Shown: positions 25,041 to 35,643, counted from the stretch's first letter. The stretch is 64,000 bases of DNA from Novilysobacter_A longmucuonensis (GCF_046600735.1 NZ_JBJMAW010000014.1:1-64000); one strand, 5' to 3'. Numbers and translations are program-made. Notes: generated from the sequence alone by a model not told the origin.

Positions 25041-25318
25041 TCCCGACCCTGCCCGTCCGCCAAGTACGCAGCGCGCTGGACGCCGGCGACTGGGAGGCTG
25101 CCGCCAGCCTGATCTCCACGCACGAGACCGAGCTGCGCGACGCGATCGCCGCCGAAGGCAGCAGCGCCCGCACCGAGCCGCTGCTGGCGTTGCTGCACGC
25201 CCAGCGGGCCTTCCTCGAAGAGCTCAAGACCGCCCGCGACGATGCCGCCCACCAGCTGCAGCAACTCGGTCGCGACCACCGCGGCGCGCAGGCCTACCTC
25301 GGCGCCGGTGGTGGATGA
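25037..25318 (+). CDS. Small helical protein, probable FliT-like chaperone
   Basis: A 93-aa protein predicted to be mostly alpha-helical (SALDAGDWEAAASLISTHET, LLALLHAQRAFLEELKTARD). It is not clearly similar to a named family by eye. Size, helix content and position directly after fliS, overlapping by four bases on both sides, fit FliT-type export chaperones. Function is inferred from context. Confidence 0.65.
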   Translation: MIPTLPVRQVRSALDAGDWEAAASLISTHETELRDAIAAEGSSARTEPLLALLHAQRAFLEELKTARDDAAHQLQQLGRDHRGAQAYLGAGGG

Positions 25319-25878
25319 ACGCCGACAGCGCGCGCGCTGAGATCTTCGGTGACTCGCTGGCCTGCGAGGAGACCCGCCCGGCCGCGTTCGTGCCGGGCGA
25401 ACTCGGCGCCAACGCCGCGCGCGATGCCTGCCTGCGGGCCGAAAGCCTGCTGCGCGCGCTGGCGGTGATCGAGGACAGCCGCGTCGAGGACAGCGACGAG
25501 CGCACCGCCGCCGACCTCGCGCTCAGCCGCATCGAGGCCAAGGTCGACCTGCTGACGGCGCTGGTCGCCGGGCTCAGCAAGCGCCACGAACACGAGGATC
25601 CGCTGCGTCCGCTGCAGTGGTCCGCGCTCGGTGCCTGCCTGCGATCGGACGATGAGGTCGCACCGGGCACCGCCGGCGGATTCCGCATCCAGCCGTCCGA
25701 CTGGCTGCCGCAATCGCTGCTGCTGCCGGCCACCGTGGTCGCTACATTCACCGATGGCGATGGCCGCCAGACGTGGCTGCGCTTCGCCCCGCAATCCCCG
25801 GCGCTGACCGCCGCGCTGGAGCGCCACCTGTTCCGCGTCCACCGCCGCGCGATCGCCGAGCAGCGCCGGCCACGATAG
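25315..25878 (+). CDS. Atypical (tetrameric-type) PilZ domain protein
   Basis: A 187-aa protein with a long helix of heptad-like character (about residues 30-95) and a C-terminal beta-rich part (RIQPSDWLPQSLLLPATVVA, RQTWLRFAPQSPAL). It resembles the xanthomonad atypical PilZ proteins that form tetramers through an inserted coiled coil and lie next to fliS. The canonical RxxxR and D/NxSxxG c-di-GMP motifs are not evident. A link between c-di-GMP signalling and the flagellum is plausible but unproven. Confidence 0.7.
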   Translation: MNADSARAEIFGDSLACEETRPAAFVPGELGANAARDACLRAESLLRALAVIEDSRVEDSDERTAADLALSRIEAKVDLLTALVAGLSKRHEHEDPLRPLQWSALGACLRSDDEVAPGTAGGFRIQPSDWLPQSLLLPATVVATFTDGDGRQTWLRFAPQSPALTAALERHLFRVHRRAIAEQRRPR

Positions 25879-25883
25879 CCGCT

Positions 25884-26016
25884 CGTAGGAGCGCCCCATG
25901 CCGCTATGAAGCATGGGCGCGATTCACGCCGCCGCGTTGTTGCCACGCCGCGGGGACGGCCACAAGCCGCACCGCCGGTCCTCCCGATCGCGGGCATGGC
26001 CCGCTCCTACAAGGCG
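25884..26016. repeat. GTAGGAGCG-type REP pair before rpoN2
   Basis: A degenerate unit (GTAGGAGCGCCCCATGCC...) and a good unit (GCGGGCATGGCCCGCTCCTAC) lie head to head. The rest of the 25879-26290 gap holds the sigma-54-type promoter and a leader of about 180 bases, with a GGTCCGTCCCCGCTTCGGGG stem-loop-like stretch. Confidence 0.65.
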
Positions 26017-26084
26017 GTCGGTCGCCACCACGGCGCCGGCCCGACGTGCGCGCGGTCACATTCCGCCGGCGAAAAGCGTGATCA

Positions 26085-26099
26085 GGCACCAGTCTTGCA
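26085..26099 (+). promoter_or_regulatory. Sigma-54-type promoter before rpoN2
   Basis: GGCAC-CAGTC-TTGCA has the GG and GC pairs 12 bases apart. The base before GG is A. If real, RpoN activates its own gene; the leader would be about 180 bases. Confidence 0.6.
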
Positions 26100-26290
26100 T
26101 GCCGACTTCGTCGACGGCGGTCCCGGACTGTGACCGGCCGCCGGGATTCTGACGCCCTTGCCGGGTTCTCCTAGCAGCCTATGAAGGGACTCTCTCATCG
26201 GATGCAGGTCCGTCCCCGCTTCGGGGCCGTCAAGGATCCAGCACGGTGCCGTGCAAGGGGGCTGCCGCCCGGCAGCAAGGGGATGGATCG

Positions 26291-27712
26291 ATGAAGAACA
26301 CGATACGCGCGCAGCTTGGCCAGAGCGTCAACCTCACACCGCAGTTGCTGCAGTCCATCCGGCTGCTGCAGTTGACCGCGCCGCAGCTCGAGATGGAGCT
26401 GCGCGAGGCGCTCGAACGAAACCCCCTGCTCGAGCAGGCCGAGCCCGAGCCCGAGGACGAGGCGCTCGACGCCAGCGCCGCCGACGAGGCCACGCTCGAA
26501 GCGGCCGCCTGGGACGAACTGCCCGAGCCGGCCTATCTTTCCGCCGGTGCCGGCCTGGCCTCGGGCGATGCCGACGCCACTGCGCGCATCGCCGCGGGCG
26601 AATCCAGCGACCCGCGCGTGCGCCTGTTGCAGCAACTCGCACTGAAATGGAGCGAGGACGACCTCGCCGTCGCCAGCTGGTGGCTCGACCACAGCGACGA
26701 CCGCGGCTATCTGGAAGCGCCGCTGCCCGAACTGATCACGCGCGGCGCGCACGCGTTGTCGCTCGACCCCCGCGAGCTCGAAGCGGTGCGCCAGCGCCTG
26801 CTGCACGGCGAGTGGCCGGGCATGGCCGCCGCGACCGCCAGCGAATGCCTGCTGGCGCAGCTGCGCGCCGAGCGCCCGGGCGACCGGCGCGACGCCGAAA
26901 TGCGCACGCTGGCCGAGTGCATCCTCACCTGCCATCTCGACCTGCTCGCCACGCACGATTACACCCGCCTCGCCGCCGTGCTCGGCAGCGAGCCGTCCCT
27001 GGTCGAATCCGCGGCCGCCCTGATCCTGGGCCTGCGCCCCTCGGCAATCGAGGAGCCGCGCGAGCCGGTCGATACGCACATCGTGCCCGACGTGGTAGTG
27101 CGGCTGCTCGGCGGCGCCTGGCGCGTCGCCCTCAACGGCCGCACCGCACCGCGCCTGCGCATCGCGCCGCATTGCGAGCAGGCGCTGGCCGGCGGTGGCG
27201 GCGACCATGGCGTGCTGCGCGGCCTGCTCGATGAGGCGCGCTGGCTGGTCCGCGGCATCGCGATGCGCAACGACACCCTGCTGCGCACCGCGCAGGTGCT
27301 GGTCGAACGCCAGCAGGGATTCCTGGAACGCGGCGAGGAGGCGATCGCGCCGTTGACCCTGCGCGAGGTCGCCGACGCGATCGGCATGCACGAGTCCACC
27401 GTCTCGCGCATCACCAGCGGCAAGTACATCCAGACCCCGCGCGGCACCTTCGAGCTCAAGCGCCTGTTCGCGGTGCGGCTGGAAGGCGCGGCGGTGTCGG
27501 GCAGCGCCGTCAAGGCGATGGTCAAGCGCCTGATCGATGCCGAACCGGCGCACGCACCGCTGGCCGACGACGTGATCGCCGGCCTGCTCGCGCGCCAGGG
27601 CGTGCGCATCGCACGCCGCACTGTCGCCAAGTACCGCGACCAACTCGCCATCGGCCCGGCCCGCGCACGCCAGCGTGCGGCAGCGACGCCCACCTATGCC
27701 GCGGCGGGCTGA
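26291..27712 (+). CDS. rpoN: RNA polymerase sigma-54 factor (RpoN2)
   Basis: Sigma-54 of 473 aa. Region I is Gln/Leu-rich (LTPQLLQSIRLLQLTAPQLE, ERNPLLEQ), then an acidic region, the core-binding domain, the HTH region (LTLREVADAIGMHESTVSRI) and the RpoN box ARRTVAKYR (about 441-449). Its place between the fliS cluster and fleQ matches the flagellar rpoN2 of Xanthomonas. An AAGGGG site precedes the ATG; an in-frame ATG 45 bases upstream was judged less likely. Confidence 0.95.
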   Translation: MKNTIRAQLGQSVNLTPQLLQSIRLLQLTAPQLEMELREALERNPLLEQAEPEPEDEALDASAADEATLEAAAWDELPEPAYLSAGAGLASGDADATARIAAGESSDPRVRLLQQLALKWSEDDLAVASWWLDHSDDRGYLEAPLPELITRGAHALSLDPRELEAVRQRLLHGEWPGMAAATASECLLAQLRAERPGDRRDAEMRTLAECILTCHLDLLATHDYTRLAAVLGSEPSLVESAAALILGLRPSAIEEPREPVDTHIVPDVVVRLLGGAWRVALNGRTAPRLRIAPHCEQALAGGGGDHGVLRGLLDEARWLVRGIAMRNDTLLRTAQVLVERQQGFLERGEEAIAPLTLREVADAIGMHESTVSRITSGKYIQTPRGTFELKRLFAVRLEGAAVSGSAVKAMVKRLIDAEPAHAPLADDVIAGLLARQGVRIARRTVAKYRDQLAIGPARARQRAAATPTYAAAG

Positions 27713-27721
27713 GGAATCCCC

Positions 27722-28119
27722 ATGAAAACACTCAACATCCTGCTGGTCGACGACCACTCCGGTTTCATCAACGCCGCGATGCGGCACCTGCGCAAGCTCG
27801 ACTGGGTCAGCGTGGTCGGCTCGGCCTGCAACGGCATCGAGGCGATCGCCCAATGCGAGGCGCTGCGCCCCACGGTCGTGCTGATGGACCTGGCGATGCC
27901 GGAAATGGGCGGGCTGCAGGCCACGCGCCTGATCAAGGCGCAGGACAACCCGCCGTTCATCGTGATCGCCAGCCATTTCGACGACGCCGAGCACCGCGAG
28001 CACGCCATGCGCGCCGGCGCTGACGCTTTCGTCAGCAAGCTGTCCTACATCCATGACGTGATGGCGCTGCTGGAACGCCTGGCGACCGACGATGCCAGCC
28101 AGACCGTGGGGGAGCCGGG

Positions 28120-28123
<4 letters not shown>
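27722..28123 (+). CDS. Stand-alone receiver (response regulator) protein
   Basis: A 133-aa NarL-type receiver domain with no output domain. It has the acidic pair D10-D11, phospho-acceptor D56 (VLMDLAMPEMGG), a switch serine (IVIAS) and the conserved lysine in AFVSKLS. It lies 9 bp after rpoN2 and overlaps fleQ by four bases, so it is co-expressed with the two master regulators. It may bind FleQ or RpoN or receive phosphate from a remote kinase; this is inference. Confidence 0.92.
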
Positions 28124-29565
<1,442 letters not shown>

Positions 29566-29591
29566 GGTTGCCGGCCAAACGGTCCGGTCCG

Positions 29592-29803
29592 TGTAGGAGC
29601 GGGCCATGCCCGCGATGCGAATGACGCGAGCGCGGGCATCGCGCCCATGCTCCTGCAGGTATGGGGCGCTCCTACAGGTACGACGCGCTCTTGTAGGAGC
29701 GGGCCATGCCCGCGACGCGAGTGACGCGAGCGCGGGCATCGCGCCCATGGGGCGCTCCTACAAAGGCATCGTGCTGTGTAGGAGCGGGCCATGCCCGCGA
29801 CCG
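29592..29803. repeat. Cluster of GTAGGAGCG-type REP units between fleQ and fliE
   Basis: At least five units of the form GTAGGAGCGGGCCATGCCCG or its GCGCCC variant alternate in orientation over 210 bp, some separated by near-identical GACGCGAGTGACGCGAGCG spacers. No gene was found in the 340-bp gap. Confidence 0.8.
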
Positions 29804-29856
29804 TCGGCACGCGGCGCACTCTTGACGCCGCCCGTGCCGGAATTCCGGCAGATTTC

Positions 29857-29872
29857 TGGCACGCGCCTTGCC
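29857..29872 (+). promoter_or_regulatory. Sigma-54 promoter of the fliE operon
   Basis: TGGCACG-CGCC-TTGCC is an exact -24/-12 match. Transcription would start near 29883, 23 bases before the fliE ATG, the same spacing as at flgB. Confidence 0.9.
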
Positions 29873-29905
29873 TAGTGAGGGCAGACACGTCCCGCAGTGC
29901 CGCCC

Positions 29906-30286
29906 ATGACCGACGCGATTTCATCGATCCTCTCGCAGATCCGCGCCCACCAGACACAGGCGGCGCGCATGGGCGATGCCGCCGCGGGCAATGCAATCAG
30001 CCCCAATGCGCTCAATCCCGGCGGCGCACTCCCGGGCGCGGACAAGACCCAGGGCACCGGCGCGGCCGGCTTTTCCGAAACGCTGTCCAGCGCCCTCGAC
30101 AGCGTCAGCCGCACCCAGCAGAAATCCGGAGAGCTGCAACAGGCGTTCGAGCTCGGCGACCCGCGGGCCGACCTGGCGCGGGTGATGGTCGCCATGCAGG
30201 AATCACAGGTCGCGTTCCGCGCCACCGTGGAGGTCCGCAACCGGCTGGTCCAGGCCTATCAGGACGTCATGAACATGCCGATCTAG
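29906..30286 (+). CDS. fliE: Hook-basal body complex protein FliE
   Basis: Links the MS ring to the rod. The 126-aa protein has the conserved C-terminal part (DPRADLARVMVAMQESQVAF, EVRNRLVQAYQDVMNMPI). The start MTDAISSILSQIRAHQ is preferred over an upstream GTG. The TAG stop abuts a GGGACTC heptamer array. Confidence 0.94.
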   Translation: MTDAISSILSQIRAHQTQAARMGDAAAGNAISPNALNPGGALPGADKTQGTGAAGFSETLSSALDSVSRTQQKSGELQQAFELGDPRADLARVMVAMQESQVAFRATVEVRNRLVQAYQDVMNMPI

Positions 30287-30477
30287 TCGGGACTCGGGAC
30301 TCGGGACTCGGGACTCGGGACTCGGGACTCGGGACTCGGCAAGAGCGTAGGAGCAGTAACGAGATGCGCAATAGCAAAAGCCACGACGTGATCCATTTCC
30401 CGACACGGTTTCCCATCGGGGTTTCCGCTTTTGGCCTCTGCTTTCCCGAGTCCCGAGTCCCGAGTCCCGAGTCCCGC
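30287..30477. repeat. Opposed heptamer arrays (GGGACTC) between fliE and fliF
   Basis: Seven exact TCGGGAC units follow fliE (30287-30335). Four exact GAGTCCC units in inverted orientation lie before fliF (30448-30475). About 110 bp of unique sequence lies between. The arrays can pair with each other and may vary in number by slippage. Similar GGGATTC-type heptads are common in Xanthomonas genomes. Confidence 0.9.
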
Positions 30478-30512
30478 CCAGCGACGTCGCCCTGCACACC
30501 CCGAGCCCACCC

Positions 30513-32174
30513 ATGAGCGTCATCACCCTTCCCAAGAACACCGCCAGCAACCTGCGCGACCTCGGCCGCCTGCAGGACATCCCGGCGGTGCGCCAGCTCG
30601 GCGTGTTCGCGATCGCCGCGGCGGCGATCGCGCTCGGGTTGTGGCTGTTCTTCTGGACCCAGCGCCCCGACTTCGTGCCGGTCTATGCCGGACTCGACGC
30701 GCGCTCCACCAGCGAAGCGTCCGACCTGCTGCGCGGCGCCAACATCCCGTTTCGCATCGACGCCGGCAGCGGCGCGCTGTCGGTACCGGCCGACCAGGCT
30801 GGACAGGCCAAGCTCGCGCTGGCCGCGGCCGGACTGCCGGCCGGCACCCAGATGGGCTTCGAGGCGATGCAGCAGGACCAGGGCTTCGGCACCAGCCAGT
30901 TCATCGAGAACGCTCGCTACCAGCACGCGCTGGAGAACGAGTTGGCCCGCACCATCGCCAACCTGCGCCCGGTGCGCGAGGCGCGGGTGCACCTGGCGCT
31001 GCCCAAGCCCAGTGCCTTCACCCGGCAGAAGGAACCGGCCAGCGCGTCGGTGGTGCTGCAGTTGCGCAGCGGCAGCGCACTGGAACAGGGCCAGGTCGAC
31101 GCGATCGTGCACCTGGTCGCCTCCAGCATCCCTCTGCTGCCGCCCGAACACGTCACCGTGGTCGACCAGTCCGGCCGCATGCTGTCCAATCCCGATCCCG
31201 ACAGCGATGCCGCGGTCGGCGCCAAGCGTTTCGAGCAGCAGCGCCGCCAGGAAGCCTCCTACGTCAGCCGCATCCAGCAGTTGCTGGAGCCGATGACCGG
31301 CCCCGGCCGGGTCAGCGCCCAGGTCAGCGTCGACATGGATTTCGCCCAGACCGAGCAGGCGCGCGAGGTCTACGGCCCCGACGCGGCGATGATCCGCAGC
31401 GAGCAGATTTCCGAATCGGGCAACCTCGACGCGGCTCAGCCGGCGCAGGGCGTGCCCGGCAGCGCCAGCAACATGCCTGACGCGGCCGCGCCCGGCGCTG
31501 CCGATGCCGCCGATGCCGCCGCCGAGGCGCCGCCGGCCGCCGCGCCGGCCGGCCCCAGTGCACGCACCGCGGTGCGCAACTACGAGCTCGACCGCACGCT
31601 GACCCACACCCGCCAGGCGCCGGGCCGCATCACCCGGGTGACCGCGGCGGTGCTGGTCGACAACCTGCCGCAGACCGAGGACGAAGCGGTCACCTACCGG
31701 CCGCTTACCGAGGACGAGCTGGGCCGCATCCAGACGCTCGTGCAGCAGGCGATCGGTTTCGACCAGGAACGCGGCGACATGGTCACGGTGGTCAACGCAC
31801 CGTTCGCGCGCGGCGCCGCGATCGACGCGCCGGAGGCCCTGCCGTTCTGGCAGCACCCGCGCGCGCAGGAGCTGCTGCGCATCGCACTCGGCGGCATCGC
31901 CGTGCTGCTGCTGATCTTCACCGTGCTGCGGCCGGCGTTCCGCCAACTGCTGGCGCCGCCCAGAACGCATACCGCCATCGCCAAGGTAGCCGAGGACGAG
32001 GAAGACGAAGTCCCGGTCGCCCTGTCCTCGCCCAAGCCACGCGCCAAGCCGGCGGTGACTGCGCAGGCGGCGATGGATTTCGACGAGAAACTGCAGGTCG
32101 CCAAGACCGCCGTCAACAACGACGCCAAGCGCGTCGCCCATGTGGTGCGCAACTGGGTCGAAGCCGATGGCTGA
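30513..32174 (+). CDS. fliF: Flagellar MS-ring protein FliF
   Basis: Forms the inner-membrane MS ring. The 553-aa protein has two membrane helices, near residues 30-48 (VFAIAAAAIALGLWLFFW) and 450-470 (IALGGIAVLLLIFTVLRP). The periplasmic ring-building domains lie between, including the YscJ-like part (ARTIANLRPVREARVHLALP). An Ala/Pro-rich loop sits near residue 330. The cytoplasmic tail binds FliG, whose ATG overlaps the fliF stop by eight bases. Confidence 0.96.
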   Translation: MSVITLPKNTASNLRDLGRLQDIPAVRQLGVFAIAAAAIALGLWLFFWTQRPDFVPVYAGLDARSTSEASDLLRGANIPFRIDAGSGALSVPADQAGQAKLALAAAGLPAGTQMGFEAMQQDQGFGTSQFIENARYQHALENELARTIANLRPVREARVHLALPKPSAFTRQKEPASASVVLQLRSGSALEQGQVDAIVHLVASSIPLLPPEHVTVVDQSGRMLSNPDPDSDAAVGAKRFEQQRRQEASYVSRIQQLLEPMTGPGRVSAQVSVDMDFAQTEQAREVYGPDAAMIRSEQISESGNLDAAQPAQGVPGSASNMPDAAAPGAADAADAAAEAPPAAAPAGPSARTAVRNYELDRTLTHTRQAPGRITRVTAAVLVDNLPQTEDEAVTYRPLTEDELGRIQTLVQQAIGFDQERGDMVTVVNAPFARGAAIDAPEALPFWQHPRAQELLRIALGGIAVLLLIFTVLRPAFRQLLAPPRTHTAIAKVAEDEEDEVPVALSSPKPRAKPAVTAQAAMDFDEKLQVAKTAVNNDAKRVAHVVRNWVEADG

Positions 32175-33171
32175 ACCAATCCCCTTGACCGGCGTGCAGC
32201 GCGCCGCGGTGGTCCTGCTGTCGCTGGGCGAGCAGCAGGCCGCCGAGGTGCTCAAGCACATGGGCGCCAAGGACGTGCAGAAGCTCGGCCAGGCGATGAC
32301 CTCGGTCGGCGGCATCTCGCGCGAGGCCGTCGCCCAGGTGTTCGACGACTTCGTCGACGTGCTGGCCCAGCCCAGCGCGCTGGGCTCCGGCGCCGACGAC
32401 TACATCCGCGCGGTGCTGACCCAGGCGCTCGGCGAGGAACGCGCCGGCACCCTGATCGACCGCATCCTGGCCGGCCGCAATACCTCGGGGCTGGACACGC
32501 TGAAGTGGATGGAGCCGCGCGCGATCGCCGACCTGGTGCGCAACGAGCACCCGCAGATCATCGCGATCGTGCTGTCGCACCTCGACCCCGACCAGGCCGC
32601 CGAAGTGATCAAGGTGCTGCCCGACCGCGTGCGCGCCGACGTGCTGCTGCGCATCGCCACGCTCGATGGCATCCCGCCCAATGCGCTCAATGAGCTCAAC
32701 GACGTGATGGCGCGCCAGTTCGCCGGCAGCCAGAACCTCAAGTCCTCCTCGGTTGGCGGCATCAAGGTGGCGGCCAACATCCTCAACTTCATGGATTCGG
32801 GTCAGGACGAGATCATCCTCGGCACCATCGGCGAGATCGACGACGACCTGGGCACGCGCATCCGCGATTTGATGTTCGTGTTCGACAACCTGGCCGAGAT
32901 CGACGACCGCGCGATGCAGACCGTGCTGCGCGACGTGCCCAACGAGAAGCTCGCCGTGGCCTTGCGCGGCGCCGAAGCCAGGGTGCGCGAGAAGATCACC
33001 AGCAACATGTCGCAGCGCGCGGCGGAAATCCTGATCGAGGACATGGATGCACGTGGTCCGGTGCGGCTGGCCGAGGTCGAGGCCGCGCAGAAGGAGATCC
33101 TGGCGCTGGTGCGCAAGATGGCCGAAGCCGGCACCATCCAGCTCGCTGCCAAGTCCGAGGAGTTCGTATGA
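32167..33171 (+). CDS. fliG: Flagellar motor switch protein FliG
   Basis: Rotor protein of 334 aa that contacts FliF, FliM and the stator. The middle and C-terminal domains are conserved (EPRAIADLVRNEHPQIIAIV, LRDVPNEKLAVALRGA), including the charged helix that meets the stator. It overlaps both neighbours, supporting translational coupling. Confidence 0.96.
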   Translation: MAEPIPLTGVQRAAVVLLSLGEQQAAEVLKHMGAKDVQKLGQAMTSVGGISREAVAQVFDDFVDVLAQPSALGSGADDYIRAVLTQALGEERAGTLIDRILAGRNTSGLDTLKWMEPRAIADLVRNEHPQIIAIVLSHLDPDQAAEVIKVLPDRVRADVLLRIATLDGIPPNALNELNDVMARQFAGSQNLKSSSVGGIKVAANILNFMDSGQDEIILGTIGEIDDDLGTRIRDLMFVFDNLAEIDDRAMQTVLRDVPNEKLAVALRGAEARVREKITSNMSQRAAEILIEDMDARGPVRLAEVEAAQKEILALVRKMAEAGTIQLAAKSEEFV

Positions 33172-33773
33172 GCGCGGCCGCGCATGATCCCGACATCGTG
33201 CGCTGGACCGCGCCCGGCCTGGCCCGGGTGGCCGAGCCCGAAGCGGAACTGCCGAAGCCACCCAGCGTGGAAGACCTGGAGGCCCTCGAGCGCGCCGCCT
33301 ACGACGAGGGCCACGCCCGCGGCCACGCGGACGGGCTGGCCACCGGCCAGGCCGAGGTGCGGCGCATGATCGCGCAGATCGAGGGCATCCTGGACGGCTT
33401 CACCCGGCCGTTGGCGCGGCTCGATGGCGAGGTCGGCGATGCGCTCGGCGACCTGGCCGTGCGCATCGCCGGGGTCCTGCTCGGCCGCGCCTACATCGCC
33501 GATCCGACGCTGCTGTCGGATCTGGTGAGCGAGGCGCTGGACGCGGTCGGCACCAGCAGCCGCGAGGTCGAGCTGCGCCTGCATCCGGACGACCTGGGCG
33601 TGCTCGCACCGCACCTGGCCGGCCTCAGCGGCGTGCGCCTGACCAACGACGCCGCCCTGGCCCGCGGCGAACTGCGCCTGCACAGCGAAAGCGTGCGCAT
33701 CGACGGCAGCCTCGCCGCGCGGCTGCAGGCCTGCCTGGATGCGCTGGTCGAGAACAACGGGAGCGAGCCGTGA
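33168..33773 (+). CDS. fliH: Flagellar assembly protein FliH
   Basis: Stator-like regulator of the FliI ATPase. The 201-aa protein has an Ala/Glu helix with closely spaced Gly residues (YDEGHARGHADGLATGQAEV), the GxxxG-like feature of FliH. A V-type-ATPase E-subunit-like C-terminal part follows. It overlaps fliG and fliI by four bases on each side. Confidence 0.93.
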   Translation: MSAAAHDPDIVRWTAPGLARVAEPEAELPKPPSVEDLEALERAAYDEGHARGHADGLATGQAEVRRMIAQIEGILDGFTRPLARLDGEVGDALGDLAVRIAGVLLGRAYIADPTLLSDLVSEALDAVGTSSREVELRLHPDDLGVLAPHLAGLSGVRLTNDAALARGELRLHSESVRIDGSLAARLQACLDALVENNGSEP

Positions 33774-35179
33774 GCAGCATCGCCGCCGCGCATTGGGAAG
33801 AAGCGCGCAACCTGCGCCTGGCCGCGCGGCTGAACGCCGCCAACCCGAATCCACCGTCGCTGGCGCTGACCCGCGAGGGCGTGCTGCGCCGCGCGGTCGG
33901 ACTGACCCTGGAGGCATCCGGCTGCAGTGCGCCGCTCGGCTCGCGCTGCCGGGTCGAGACCGCCGGCGGGCGCTGGGTCGATGCCGAAGTGGTCGGTTTC
34001 GCCGGCGACCGCACCTACCTGATGCCGACCGCCGACCTCGGCGGGCTGCTGCCGAACGCGCGCGTAGTGACCACCCGCCGCCAGGGCGAGGTCGCCGTCG
34101 GCGATGGCCTGCTCGGGCGCGTGATCGACAGCGACGGCGTGCCGCTGGACGGCCGCGGCGCGGTGCGCGCCGAGGGCTGGGTCGGCCTGGCCGGTACCCC
34201 GATCAATCCCCTGATGCGCGAACCGATCACGCGCTCGCTCGACGTGGGCGTGCGCGCGATCAACTCGCTGCTGCCGATCGGGCGCGGCCAGCGCATCGGT
34301 CTGTTCGCCGGCTCCGGTGTCGGCAAGTCGACACTGCTGGGCATGATGACGCGCTACACCGCCGCCGACGTCATCGTCGTCGGTCTCATCGGCGAGCGCG
34401 GCCGCGAGGTGCGCGATTTCGTCGAGAGCACGCTGGGCGTGGAAGGCCTGCGGCGTTCGGTGGTGGTCGCCACGCCGGCCGACCGACCGCCGCTGGCGCG
34501 CCTGCATGGCGCGCTTCGGGCAACGGCCATCGCCGAGTGGTTCCGGGACCAGGGCTTGCATGTGCTGCTGCTGATGGATTCGCTGACCCGCTTCGCCCAT
34601 GCCCAACGCGAGATCGGCCTGTCGGTCGGCGAGCCGCCGACCACGCGCGGCTATCCGCCGTCGGTATTCGCCAAGCTGCCGCAACTGGTCGAGCGCGCCG
34701 GCAACGGCGCCGACGGCCACGGCTCGATCACCGCGTTCTATACCGTGCTGACCGAGGGCGACGACCAGCAGGAGCCCATTGCCGATGCCGCCCGCGCGAT
34801 CCTCGACGGCCACATCGTGCTGACCCGCCGCATCGCCGACGCCGGGCTGTACCCGGCGATCGACGTGGAGGCCTCGGTCAGCCGCGTCATGCAGGACATC
34901 ACCGACCCGGCCTGGCGCGGGCGTATCGGCAAGCTCAAGCGGCTGATGGCGGCCTACTCCGCGCAGCGCGACCTGATCGCGATCGGCGCCTACCAGCGCG
35001 GCAGCGACCCGGCGGTCGACGAGGCGCTCGCGCGCTGGCCGGCAATCCTCAAGTTCCTCGGCCAGGATGTGGCCGAGGCCGCCAATGTCGAAGCCAGCCG
35101 CGCGGCGCTCGCGCGCCTGCTGGACGACACCGACGATGTGCCCACCATGCTCGCCGTCCCAGTCGAGCAGGAGAACTGA
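33770..35179 (+). CDS. fliI: Flagellum-specific ATPase FliI
   Basis: F1-beta-like hexameric ATPase of the type III export apparatus, 469 aa. Walker A is GSGVGKST (181-188). Walker B and the following conserved stretch read LLLMDSLTRFAHAQREIGLS. The GTG start overlaps the fliH stop. Confidence 0.97.
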   Translation: MSSIAAAHWEEARNLRLAARLNAANPNPPSLALTREGVLRRAVGLTLEASGCSAPLGSRCRVETAGGRWVDAEVVGFAGDRTYLMPTADLGGLLPNARVVTTRRQGEVAVGDGLLGRVIDSDGVPLDGRGAVRAEGWVGLAGTPINPLMREPITRSLDVGVRAINSLLPIGRGQRIGLFAGSGVGKSTLLGMMTRYTAADVIVVGLIGERGREVRDFVESTLGVEGLRRSVVVATPADRPPLARLHGALRATAIAEWFRDQGLHVLLLMDSLTRFAHAQREIGLSVGEPPTTRGYPPSVFAKLPQLVERAGNGADGHGSITAFYTVLTEGDDQQEPIADAARAILDGHIVLTRRIADAGLYPAIDVEASVSRVMQDITDPAWRGRIGKLKRLMAAYSAQRDLIAIGAYQRGSDPAVDEALARWPAILKFLGQDVAEAANVEASRAALARLLDDTDDVPTMLAVPVEQEN

Positions 35180-35181
35180 CC

Positions 35182-35643
35182 ATGCGTTCGCAACGCCTCG
35201 ACCCACTGCTGCGGGTCAAACAGCAACGCCAGGACGACGCCGCCCGCACCGTCGCCGAACGCGACCGTGCGCTGACCGAACAAGAAGCCCGGCTGGAAGC
35301 GCTGCGCCAGTACGCCGCCGAATACGCCGCGCCGGCGGCCACCGCCGGCACCACCCTGGCGCCGGCGCTGCTGGCCAATCGGCTCGCCTTCCGCGAGCGG
35401 CTCGACGCGGCCGTCGACCAGCAGCGGCAGATCGTCGACAGCAACCGCGAGCACTGCGATGTCGAGCGCGCCCGCCTGCTGTTGGCCAGCCGCGAGACCC
35501 ACGTGCTCGAAAAACTCAAAGCCAGCTACCGCGCCGAGGAGTCGCGCACCGCGGAGAAGCACGTGCAGCGCGAACTCGACGACATCGGCGCGCGCCGCCT
35601 GCGCGCCGCACGCGTCGCCAACGACAGCGAGTCGATTCCATGA
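35182..35643 (+). CDS. fliJ: Flagellar export protein FliJ
   Basis: A 153-aa antiparallel coiled-coil protein, the gamma-like stalk of the FliI hexamer. Charged helices run through most of its length (LLRVKQQRQDDAARTVAERD, EKLKASYRAEESRTAEKHVQ). It starts 2 bp after fliI with an AGGAGAAC ribosome site and overlaps fliK by four bases. Confidence 0.92.
   Translation: MRSQRLDPLLRVKQQRQDDAARTVAERDRALTEQEARLEALRQYAAEYAAPAATAGTTLAPALLANRLAFRERLDAAVDQQRQIVDSNREHCDVERARLLLASRETHVLEKLKASYRAEESRTAEKHVQRELDDIGARRLRAARVANDSESIP

Noticed and set aside
30287..30477. Heptamer arrays considered as a CRISPR array
   Set aside because: Units are 7 bp without spacers and no cas genes are near.
30267..32315. 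682-codon minus-strand frame opposite fliF
   Set aside because: Shadow frame that also runs through the heptamer arrays.
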